From Candidatus Pelagibacter sp. (GTDB taxonomy: Bacteria; Pseudomonadota; Alphaproteobacteria; Pelagibacterales; Pelagibacteraceae): DNA of 5,418 nt. The notes beneath the pieces were generated by a model. That model did not search any database and was not told where the DNA came from. It was given only the letters and a program-made list of their open reading frames with translations. This document shows, in pieces, positions 1-5,418 of the stretch. Made by a program: the position numbers and the translations under genes. The DNA is taken from positions 1 to 5,418 of the forward strand of contig JABMNQ010000110.1 in the NCBI GenBank assembly GCA_013204495.1, written 5' to 3'. Positions within the stretch are counted from its first letter, which is position 1. Each line of letters opens with the position of its first letter.

Positions 1-1
1 A

Positions 2-337
2 ACCTCTATGTTAATTTTAGCTCTATTTTATGGGATGTATTTATTAGCCTGGAGAATTTATGAGGATAAAGAACAGGTCGTGAAAGTCACTTCTATAATA
101 GCAGTTGTAGGAGTGGTTAATGTTCCAATCATAAAATATTCAGTGGATTGGTGGAACACTCTTCATCAACCAGCTTCAATTAATATTATATCAAACAACA
201 CTGCCATCCATGCATCAATGTTAGTTCCCTTAGGTATAATGACTGCGGCATTTACTCTTTTTTCACTACTTATTTTTTTGATGAAATATAATACAGAACT
301 GATAAAAGTTAAGAATAAAGGATTAGATAGATTATGA
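2..337 (+). CDS. ccmC: CcmC, heme-handling membrane protein of cytochrome c maturation (C-terminal part, 5' end outside window)
   Basis: CcmC is an inner-membrane protein that, with the CcmAB ABC transporter and CcmD, presents heme for covalent loading onto CcmE in the periplasm. The frame is open to the left edge. The first residues, T-S-M-L-I-L, match the family sequence that directly follows the WWD heme-binding motif, so that motif and the N-terminal half lie just upstream. The visible 111 residues contain V-N-V-P-I-I and then the hallmark VDWWNTLHQPAS. Its His (about residue 51 of this fragment) corresponds to the second conserved periplasmic heme-ligand histidine (His184 in E. coli, from family knowledge). 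At least three hydrophobic segments can be seen. The ATG at base 8 is an internal Met, not the true start. The stop codon overlaps the ccmD start as ATGA, suggesting translational coupling. Confidence 0.96.
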   Translation, partial: TSMLILALFYGMYLLAWRIYEDKEQVVKVTSIIAVVGVVNVPIIKYSVDWWNTLHQPASINIISNNTAIHASMLVPLGIMTAAFTLFSLLIFLMKYNTELIKVKNKGLDRL

Positions 338-561
338 TAAACGAAATAATTTCAATGAATGGATATGGAGCCTACGTATGGTCAGCCTTTGCATTTACAT
401 TAGCTAGTTTTACGACTTTATATTCTGTAACTAAACTGCAACTTTCAAAAGAACAAAAAAGATTTGCATATAAGTTTGGTTCTCTAAATATTGAAAAAGC
501 TAAAGCTGCTAGACAACAAACTATTAATAACGAGATATTATCCAATACATCAAATATTTAA
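334..561 (+). CDS. ccmD: CcmD, small membrane adaptor of the CcmABCD complex
   Basis: CcmD is a small one-helix inner-membrane protein that stabilises CcmC-CcmE and helps release heme-loaded CcmE from the CcmABC complex. The 75-residue product carries the family signature near its N-terminus, M-N-G-Y-G-A-Y-V-W (residues 8-16), which runs into a single membrane segment (about 13-33). A basic stretch (K-E-Q-K-R, 39-43) and a hydrophilic tail rich in K, A, N and S follow. Length and position between ccmC and ccmE fit CcmD (69 residues in E. coli). The start at 334 overlaps the ccmC stop, and an AAGGA at 318-322 lies 11 nt upstream, a slightly long ribosome-binding-site spacing. Met8 (base 355) is an alternative start that would keep the conserved motif. 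CcmD is poorly conserved, so the call rests on the motif plus gene order. Confidence 0.88.
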   Translation: MINEIISMNGYGAYVWSAFAFTLASFTTLYSVTKLQLSKEQKRFAYKFGSLNIEKAKAARQQTINNEILSNTSNI

Positions 562-571
562 CTAATAAACC

Positions 572-991
572 ATGTATGGTAAAAAGGTTAAATTACGATT
601 TCTATTTTTGGTATTGCTTTTAACATCAGTAATTTTAGCAGTTTTTCTAATTCTACAATCATTAAAAGACAATGTTGTATATTTTCAATCACCATCTGAA
701 ATCAATTCTTTAATTGAGTTAGAGAAGAAAAAGATAAGGATAGGTGGAATGGTTAAAAAAGAATCTGTTATTATAAATTCCAATGAAGTTAATTTTATTA
801 TTACAGATTTTAAAAATGAAATCAATGTTACTTATTCCGGTGCAGTACCAAATTTATTTGCAGAAGGAAAAGGAGTAGTTGCAGAAGGATTTTTAAAAGA
901 TAAAAATTATTTTTCTGCGACTAAAATTTTGGCAAAACATGATGAAAACTATATGCCACCAGAAGTTAAAGAAGCTTTAGGAGTTAAATAA
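572..991 (+). CDS. ccmE: CcmE, periplasmic heme chaperone
   Basis: CcmE binds heme covalently through a histidine and delivers it to the CcmF heme lyase. The product is 139 residues long. It has a short basic N-terminus (K4, K5, K7, R9), one membrane anchor (about 10-31), and then a periplasmic OB-fold beta-barrel with family landmarks I-R-I-G-G-M-V (55-61), V-T-Y-S-G-A-V-P (86-93) and [11 protein letters not shown] (96-106). The heme-attachment motif is [13 protein letters not shown], with the covalent ligand His123 and the supporting Tyr127 both present. This is therefore the classical His-type CcmE, not the Cys-type variant of some archaea and sulfate reducers. It begins 10 nt after ccmD, with no clear Shine-Dalgarno sequence in the AT-rich spacer. 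Its 3' end carries the ribosome binding site of ccmF. Confidence 0.97.
   Translation: MYGKKVKLRFLFLVLLLTSVILAVFLILQSLKDNVVYFQSPSEINSLIELEKKKIRIGGMVKKESVIINSNEVNFIITDFKNEINVTYSGAVPNLFAEGKGVVAEGFLKDKNYFSATKILAKHDENYMPPEVKEALGVK
980..983 (+). promoter_or_regulatory. Ribosome binding site (GGAG) for ccmF, inside the end of ccmE
   Basis: GGAG, in the context TAGGAG, lies 9 nt upstream of the TTG at 993. It is one of the few purine-rich Shine-Dalgarno-like elements at a proper distance in this window. It sits within the last codons of ccmE and supports translation of ccmF from the nearby TTG rather than from the first in-frame ATG at 1038. Confidence 0.6.
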
Positions 992-992
992 A

Positions 993-2870
993 TTGCTTGC
1001 TAATCAAATAGGGTATTATTCTTTAATTCTAGGGTTAATGCTTTCAGTTCTACTTTGCGGTGTTTCAATTAAAGATTTTAATAGAAGCAGTAAACAGATA
1101 AACCAAAATGTACTATCTTTATCTTTGCTGCAGTTAGTTTTTGTAATTGTAAGTTTTTTGAGTTTGGTTTTGTCTTTTGTAAATTCAGACTTTAGTAATG
1201 AGACAGTTTTTAATAATTCTCACACAACCAAACCATTATTTTATAAAATTTCAGGAACATGGGGAAACCATGAAGGAAGCTTATTGCTATGGTTATTGGT
1301 ATTAACTTTATTTATTTTTTTATTTTTAATTAAATCAAAGACACAGCCTAAAAAATATAGGATTTTAACTTTATTATTTCAGCAAATAATAATTATTGGA
1401 TTTTTCTTATTTATATTGATGACATCTAATCCTTTTAATTATTTATTCCCAATACCCAATGAAGGTCTTGGTCTTAATCCAATTTTACAAGACCCCGCAT
1501 TAGCTATACACCCACCAATTTTATATTTAGGTTATGTTGGAACATCTATAATTTTTTCATCATCACTCGCTGCTGTTACACAAAATTATGTTTCAAAAGA
1601 ATGGGGCCAGCATATTAAAAAATGGGTTTTGGTTTCTTGGATTTTTTTATCATTAGGAATTATGCTTGGATCCATTTGGGCTTATTATGAGTTAGGATGG
1701 GGAGGTTTTTGGTTTTGGGATCCAGTTGAAAATGTTTCATTAATGCCATGGTTAGCTCTAACAGCATTATTACACTGCATTGTAGTATTGGAGAGAAGAG
1801 CTGCATTGAAATCTTGGGTAATTATATTATCCATTACAACGTTTACCTTAAGTATGTGTGGAACTTTTTTAGTAAGATCTGGAATACTAAATTCTGTTCA
1901 TACGTTTGCAAATGACCCCGCAAGAGGGATTTTTATATTAATCTTTTTGTTTGTTCTAATTGTCTTATCTTTAGGAATATTTTTTATATTTCATAAAGAA
2001 AATAACAAAAATTTAAATAATTTTTTTTGGTTAAGTAGAGAAACTTCTATTTTAATTAATAATTGGTTTATGATGTATTTTTTATCTGTTGTTTTAATTG
2101 GTACGGTTTATCCAATTTTTCTAGATGTGATATCTAGTGAAAAAATATCGGTAGGCCCTCCCTTTTATCACAAATTAATAGCTCCCTTTTTAATACCTTT
2201 TTTATTATTTATGTCTGTAGGACCAAGACTTAAATGGGTTAAATCAAAAGTAGAAAATAAATATTCACTGATTTTAACCTTTGTAGTTTCAGTAACATTA
2301 GCATTTTTTATAATTAAAAATTTAACAGCAGATATACTTTTTTATACGGTTTTAGTTTCAGCTGCTTTTTTTCTTTTCTTTACAACCCTGAGAGAACTTT
2401 TTATTCAAAAATTGAATAATACATCACAAGCTATTGCACATTTGGGTTTTAGCTTGTTAATATTAAGTATTTTATTCAATAGTATTTTATCATCTGAAAT
2501 TATTACCAATATGAAAGTAGGTGAAAAATACAACTACAGCAAAGGTGAAATTTTTTTTAAAAAAATAGAAGAAAGGAAAGAAAGTAATTTTAACTCTATT
2601 ACAGCATATTTTGAAGTAAAAGATCTAAAAGGAAGAATGGTTGAATTAAAACCAGAGATACGAATTTATAATCAACCTATAATAGTTACTAGTGAAGCAG
2701 ATATAAAAACAACACTATTAGAAGATAAATTCATAGTAATGAATCTTGTTAAAGGCAATGAGTATTTTAATATTAGATATCAAGTAAAGCCTTTTATGGT
2801 CTGGATTTGGATTTCAGTTTTATTGTTAAGTCTTGGCGGTGCAATGGGTTTATTTAAAACAAGGACATGA
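993..2870 (+). CDS. ccmF: CcmF, heme lyase core subunit (TTG start)
   Basis: CcmF takes heme from CcmE and attaches it to the CXXCH cysteines of apocytochromes c in the periplasm. The 625-residue product (647 in E. coli) has about 15 membrane segments. Landmarks in order are GTWGNHEGS (88-96), DPALAIHPPILYLGYVG with His173, the WWD domain WGGFWFWDPVEN (236-247), His261 in TALLH, FLVRSGILNSVHTFANDPARG with His303, and IAHLGFS with His483. A periplasmic domain (about 501-600) and a last helix (about 602-619) follow. These match the four conserved histidines of the family; three have the same numbers as in E. coli (173, 261, 303), which supports the TTG start. The upstream frame closes with TAG at 978, and the ATG at 1038 (Met16) would delete conserved N-terminal residues. 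One WWD tryptophan is Phe239 here. The stop overlaps the ccmG start as ATGA. Confidence 0.97.
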   Translation: MLANQIGYYSLILGLMLSVLLCGVSIKDFNRSSKQINQNVLSLSLLQLVFVIVSFLSLVLSFVNSDFSNETVFNNSHTTKPLFYKISGTWGNHEGSLLLWLLVLTLFIFLFLIKSKTQPKKYRILTLLFQQIIIIGFFLFILMTSNPFNYLFPIPNEGLGLNPILQDPALAIHPPILYLGYVGTSIIFSSSLAAVTQNYVSKEWGQHIKKWVLVSWIFLSLGIMLGSIWAYYELGWGGFWFWDPVENVSLMPWLALTALLHCIVVLERRAALKSWVIILSITTFTLSMCGTFLVRSGILNSVHTFANDPARGIFILIFLFVLIVLSLGIFFIFHKENNKNLNNFFWLSRETSILINNWFMMYFLSVVLIGTVYPIFLDVISSEKISVGPPFYHKLIAPFLIPFLLFMSVGPRLKWVKSKVENKYSLILTFVVSVTLAFFIIKNLTADILFYTVLVSAAFFLFFTTLRELFIQKLNNTSQAIAHLGFSLLILSILFNSILSSEIITNMKVGEKYNYSKGEIFFKKIEERKESNFNSITAYFEVKDLKGRMVELKPEIRIYNQPIIVTSEADIKTTLLEDKFIVMNLVKGNEYFNIRYQVKPFMVWIWISVLLLSLGGAMGLFKTRT

Positions 2871-3388
2871 AAAATAAAGGTATATTATTTATTGTAGTTG
2901 GATTTTTATGTTTTAGTTTTGTTATTTTTTATAAGGGACTAAATAATCCAAATACTTATATACCCGAGACTAATAAAAAAAAAAATATCCCCATTTTTAA
3001 TGCTAGAGACTTTTATTCAGGAAACTACATTACTTCAGATAAAATTTTTGAAGAAAATATTTTTTATATTGTAAATATTTGGGCATCATGGTGTGTGCCT
3101 TGTAGGGTAGAGCATCCTCTATTAATGCAATTAAGTAAAAATCAATCAGTTAAGCTAATTGGATTAAATTATAGAGACAATTTTAATAATGCAAAAAATT
3201 TTATTGATGAATTTGGTAACCCATATTCTAGAATTTTAATTGATAAAGATGGAACCTTAGGGATTGAATTTGGAGCTTATGGTGTTCCAGAAACTTTTTT
3301 AATAGATAAAAATAAAAATATAATAAAAAAATTTGTAGGCCCAATTAATCAAGAAATAGTAAACGAAATTAAATTAATAATTAAATGA
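2867..3388 (+). CDS. ccmG: CcmG (DsbE), membrane-anchored thioredoxin-like thiol reductant
   Basis: CcmG is a periplasmic thioredoxin-fold protein that keeps apocytochrome c cysteines reduced, acting with CcmH and receiving electrons from a DsbD/CcdA-type membrane protein (family knowledge). The 173-residue product has one N-terminal membrane anchor (about 5-22) and a Lys/Asn-rich linker. The thioredoxin domain follows, with NIWASWCVPCRVEHP giving the redox pair Cys76 and Cys79, and the cis-proline motif G-V-P-E-T-F-L-I-D with Pro141. Glu142 beside that proline is typical of the CcmG subfamily and separates it from general thioredoxins. The gene overlaps ccmF and ccmH by ATGA at both ends. 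An AAGGA lies only 1 nt before the ATG, too close to be a normal ribosome binding site, so coupling to ccmF translation is likely. The linker is encoded partly by an 11-A run (2975-2985). Confidence 0.95.
   Translation: MKNKGILFIVVGFLCFSFVIFYKGLNNPNTYIPETNKKKNIPIFNARDFYSGNYITSDKIFEENIFYIVNIWASWCVPCRVEHPLLMQLSKNQSVKLIGLNYRDNFNNAKNFIDEFGNPYSRILIDKDGTLGIEFGAYGVPETFLIDKNKNIIKKFVGPINQEIVNEIKLIIK
2975..2985 (+). repeat. 11-A homopolymer inside ccmG
   Basis: Eleven consecutive A residues encode Lys-Lys-Lys and the start of Asn in the linker between the CcmG membrane anchor and the thioredoxin domain. The reading frame is intact as given. Runs of this length are prone to polymerase slippage and to sequencing error. 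Shorter runs occur nearby: T8 at 2021-2028 and T8A7 at 2551-2565 in ccmF, and A8 just after the start of the PagL-like gene. Confidence 0.9.
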
Positions 3389-3765
3389 AAATTTTAAAAA
3401 CATTTATAACTTTATTTTTGTTCATGAGTTTTTCACAGTTACATTCGAATGAAACTAATAATATTTTAAAAAATAAAATCTTAAAGAATATTCGTTGTTT
3501 GATTTGCCAAGGTCAATCCGTATACGACTCAGAATCTGATTTTGCATCTAGTATAAAATTAATTGTTGATAGAAAAATCAACGAAGGATTAAAAGAAGAA
3601 TATGTATATGAATTTTTGAGAGAAAAGTACGGTGATTGGATAGTTTATGATCCACAATTAAATAAAAAAACCTATATTTTATGGCTATTACCATTGTTGT
3701 TATTTCTATTTGGTGGTGCGATAATATATAAAAAAGTAATTATTAATAAAAATAACAAAACATAA
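3385..3765 (+). CDS. ccmH: CcmH (short CcmH/CycL/Ccl2 form), apocytochrome c thiol oxidoreductase
   Basis: CcmH works with CcmG on the apocytochrome CXXCH thiols and is part of the heme lyase complex with CcmF. The 126-residue product has a signal-peptide-like N-terminus (hydrophobic about 6-19). The redox motif is R-C-L-I-C-Q-G-Q-S, with Cys38 and Cys41, corresponding to the LRCxxCQNQS signature. It is followed by D-S-E-S-D-F-A (48-54), the three-helix domain and the Y-G-D-W-I-V-Y-D-P motif (82-90). One C-terminal membrane helix (about 98-115) and a basic tail complete it. It lacks the TPR (CcmI-like) extension fused to CcmH in E. coli, so it is the short form found in Alphaproteobacteria and many other groups. 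Its start overlaps ccmG (ATGA), and its TAA directly abuts the next ATG. Confidence 0.95.
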   Translation: MKILKTFITLFLFMSFSQLHSNETNNILKNKILKNIRCLICQGQSVYDSESDFASSIKLIVDRKINEGLKEEYVYEFLREKYGDWIVYDPQLNKKTYILWLLPLLLFLFGGAIIYKKVIINKNNKT

Positions 3766-4275
3766 ATGAAAAAAAATAAACTAATTTCTAGAATTCTTTT
3801 TATTATTTTTTTTGGATTAATTTCTTCAATTGCAAATTCTGAAGAAAAAGATTCAAAATTTAATGTTTATTCAGGGATGTTTGACTTTAGTGATACTGGA
3901 AAAAAATCAACATTAATTGGTTTCCAGCACCAAAATGAAGATTTAAATAGAGATACTTTCTTGGGTAATATTTCTCCAATAACAGGCGCTCTAGTTACTG
4001 CAGATTCAGCAGCTTATGTTTACACTGGTGTACAAGCCAATTATAAATTAGGTAAAATTAATTTTACCCCAAGTTTTACTCCAGGCCTTTATAGCAAAGG
4101 AAATGGCAAAGATCTTGGGCACATTATAGAATTTAAAAGTGAACTTCAAATTTCATTAGATCTTTTTAGTAACAGTCAACTTGGTTTTTCTTATAACCAC
4201 CTTTCTAATGCTAGCTTGGGTACCAAGAACCCTGGGGCAAATAGCTATATGTTTAATTTCTTTAAATCATTTTAA
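3766..4275 (+). CDS. PagL-like lipid A deacylase / acyloxyacyl hydrolase family outer-membrane beta-barrel
   Basis: The family removes the ester-linked 3-O acyl chain of lipid A from the outer membrane; activity of this member is inferred only. The 169-residue product has a Sec signal peptide (basic MKKNK, hydrophobic 9-22, likely cut after Ala23 or Ser25). The mature chain of about 145 residues alternates like a small eight-stranded barrel and ends in an aromatic (FNFFKSF), as outer-membrane proteins do. Family landmarks are VYSGMFDFSD (34-43), TPSFTPGLYSKGNGKDLGH (101-119) and the catalytic motif NHLSNASLGTKNPGANS. His145, Ser147 and Asn148 match His126, Ser128 and Asn129 of Pseudomonas PagL. 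The expected catalytic Glu (12 residues after Ser) is Asn159. The start abuts the ccmH stop (TAAATG), with no visible ribosome binding site. The family call is firm; enzymatic competence is uncertain. Confidence 0.85.
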   Translation: MKKNKLISRILFIIFFGLISSIANSEEKDSKFNVYSGMFDFSDTGKKSTLIGFQHQNEDLNRDTFLGNISPITGALVTADSAAYVYTGVQANYKLGKINFTPSFTPGLYSKGNGKDLGHIIEFKSELQISLDLFSNSQLGFSYNHLSNASLGTKNPGANSYMFNFFKSF

Positions 4276-4283
4276 ATTAATTA

Positions 4284-5418
4284 ATGAATTTAAAAAACTG
4301 TTATAATTTTAGTGACTTTAGAAAATTAGCAAAAAAAAGATTACCTTCACCAATTTTTCACTACATAGATGGAGGTTCTGATGATGAGCAGACCTTAAGA
4401 AGAAATACGGAATCTTTTAATGACTGTGATTTAATTCCTAATATACTTGCCAGCGTTGGCAAGCCAGACCTTTCAACAACTATTTTTGGAAAAAAAATTG
4501 ATATGCCAATTTTTCTTTCGCCAACTGCCATGCAAAGACTTTATCATCACGAAGGAGACAAGGCATCTGCAAGAGCTGCTGAAAAATTTGGAACTTTTTA
4601 TAGCATGTCTACTATGGCCAATAATACAATTGAAGAAATTTCAGATGTTTCAAATGGGCCAAAATTATTTCAACTTTATGTTCATAAAGATCAGTCAATA
4701 ACAGATGATCTAATTGATAGATGTAGAGTGTCTGGCTTTAATGGCATGTGTTTAACTGTTGATACATTGGTTGCTGGAAATAGAGAAAAAGATCACAGAA
4801 CTGGGTTTACCACACCTCCAAAACTTACCCTTCAAAGTCTAATTAGTTTTGCTATGAGACCTGAGTGGGTATTTAATTATTTTACTCATAAAAAATTTGA
4901 ATTATCTAATGTTAAAAACAAAACAGACAAAGGAACCAATATTTCAAAATCAGTTATTGAATATATTAATGAGCAATATGATCCAGCTATGAACTGGAAA
5001 GATGCAGAATACTGTGTAAAAAGATGGAACGGCCCATTTGCTCTTAAGGGTGTGATGTCAGTTGAAGACGCAAAAAGAGCAATAGATATTGGATGCACAG
5101 CAATAATGATTTCAAACCATGGTGGAAGACAATTAGATGGTTCAAGATCGCCTTTCGATCAAGTGAATGCAATTAGAGAAGCAGTTGGAGATAAATTGGA
5201 GATTATTTTAGACGGCGGAGTGAGACGTGGAACTCATGTTTTAAAGGCATTAGCAGCAGGAGCAACAGCATGTAGTTTTGGAAAAATGTTTTTATTTGCT
5301 TTGAGCGCCGGGGGTCAACCAGGTGTGGAACGTCTATTGCAAAATATGTATGATGAAATTAATAGAAATATGGTATTAATGGGCTGCAAGACTTTAAAAG
5401 AATTAGATAGTTCAAAAC
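4284..5418 (+). CDS. lldD: FMN-dependent L-lactate dehydrogenase (alpha-hydroxyacid dehydrogenase family), 3' end outside window
   Basis: The enzyme oxidises L-lactate (or a related 2-hydroxyacid) to pyruvate with FMN and passes electrons to the respiratory chain. The frame runs 378 codons without a stop to the window edge; family members are about 380-390 residues, so only a short tail is missing. Family residues seen are Tyr27 in HYIDGGSDDE, the FMN-binding SPTAMQ (79-84), QLYVHKD with Tyr132, LTVDT with Asp160, R167 and R172 in the following loop, Lys255 in ALKGV, the catalytic SNHGGRQLDG with His279 and Arg282, and the phosphate-binding DGGVRRG (310-316) plus SFGKMF. Residues 176-205 (PPKLTLQSL...THKKF) form the lid/membrane-association region of LldD-type enzymes. 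No cytochrome b2 domain is fused. The start lies 8 nt after the PagL-like gene, with no clear ribosome binding site. Substrate could be another 2-hydroxyacid; the signature fits alphaproteobacterial lactate dehydrogenases best. Confidence 0.93.
   Translation, partial: MNLKNCYNFSDFRKLAKKRLPSPIFHYIDGGSDDEQTLRRNTESFNDCDLIPNILASVGKPDLSTTIFGKKIDMPIFLSPTAMQRLYHHEGDKASARAAEKFGTFYSMSTMANNTIEEISDVSNGPKLFQLYVHKDQSITDDLIDRCRVSGFNGMCLTVDTLVAGNREKDHRTGFTTPPKLTLQSLISFAMRPEWVFNYFTHKKFELSNVKNKTDKGTNISKSVIEYINEQYDPAMNWKDAEYCVKRWNGPFALKGVMSVEDAKRAIDIGCTAIMISNHGGRQLDGSRSPFDQVNAIREAVGDKLEIILDGGVRRGTHVLKALAAGATACSFGKMFLFALSAGGQPGVERLLQNMYDEINRNMVLMGCKTLKELDSSK
4446..4463 (+). repeat. Perfect 7-bp inverted repeat (hairpin) early in lldD
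   Basis: CTTGCCA and TGGCAAG flank a 4-nt loop, GCGT. The stem contains four G-C pairs, which is notable in this AT-rich sequence. It lies within codons 55-60 of lldD and has no following T-run, so it is not an intrinsic terminator. It may be chance, or a local mRNA structure. Confidence 0.6.

Noticed and set aside
2021..2028. T8 run in ccmF as a possible intrinsic terminator
   Set aside because: No GC-rich stem precedes it, and it lies mid-gene in conserved coding sequence.
4276..4283. Possible promoter or terminator between the PagL-like gene and lldD
   Set aside because: The gap is 8 nt (ATTAATTA-like sequence), too short for either element. A promoter inside the PagL-like gene cannot be excluded, but AT-rich coding DNA gives many false -10 matches.
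4447..4701. 84-residue + strand open frame
   Set aside because: It lies entirely within lldD in a different frame and has no recognisable domain; the lldD frame carries all family motifs.
4886..5098. 70-residue - strand open frame
   Set aside because: It is antisense to the conserved lldD catalytic region (around Lys255), with no recognisable family or independent context.
5147..5161. Short inverted repeat GATCG-CCTTT-CGATC
   Set aside because: Only a 5-bp stem inside conserved lldD codons (SRSPFDQ); expected by chance and not followed by a T-run.
5283..5300. G-K-M-F in place of the G-R-x-F motif in lldD, considered as a catalytic anomaly
   Set aside because: Lys for Arg at the FMN-phosphate contact is conservative, and from general knowledge G-K-M-Y/F occurs in the alphaproteobacterial branch of this family; all catalytic residues are present.

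Overview
The window is a tightly packed, one-direction gene cluster in very AT-rich DNA (roughly 25-38% GC in the stretches I counted by eye). It belongs to a Gram-negative bacterium using cytochrome c maturation System I. The PagL-like protein and the lactate dehydrogenase both carry signatures I associate with Alphaproteobacteria. Low GC, minimal intergenic space and heavy AAA/TTA/AGA codon use suggest a streamlined, SAR11-like marine alphaproteobacterium. That assignment is inference; there is no rRNA or other marker gene here.

Layout, all on the + strand. Bases 2-337 hold the 3' part of ccmC (heme handling, cut by the window edge). They are followed by ccmD (334-561), ccmE (572-991, heme chaperone), ccmF (993-2870, heme lyase core, TTG start), ccmG (2867-3388, thioredoxin-like thiol reductant) and ccmH (3385-3765, short apocytochrome thiol reductase). 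Immediately behind come a PagL/acyloxyacyl-hydrolase-like outer-membrane beta-barrel gene (3766-4275) and an FMN-dependent L-lactate dehydrogenase gene of the lldD type (4284 to the window end, lacking only its last few codons). Three junctions overlap as ATGA, and the others are 0-10 nt apart. No intergenic gap is large enough for a separate promoter or terminator, so all eight genes could share one transcript.

How the genes work together: CcmC and CcmD help load heme onto His123 of CcmE. CcmE passes it to CcmF, which attaches it to apocytochrome c thiols kept reduced by CcmG and CcmH. CcmI, the usual apocytochrome-binding partner, is not next to ccmH. The lactate dehydrogenase feeds electrons into the respiratory chain that c-type cytochromes serve, so its position is metabolically sensible. 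The PagL-like gene points to the outer membrane and has no obvious link to cytochrome assembly.

I see no previously undescribed system. The points worth a second look are the attachment of pagL-like and lldD genes to the ccm run, an Asn at the expected catalytic Glu position of the PagL-like protein, the TTG start of ccmF, the missing ccmI, and an 11-A homopolymer in ccmG. No tRNA, rRNA, CRISPR, mobile element or convincing terminator was seen.
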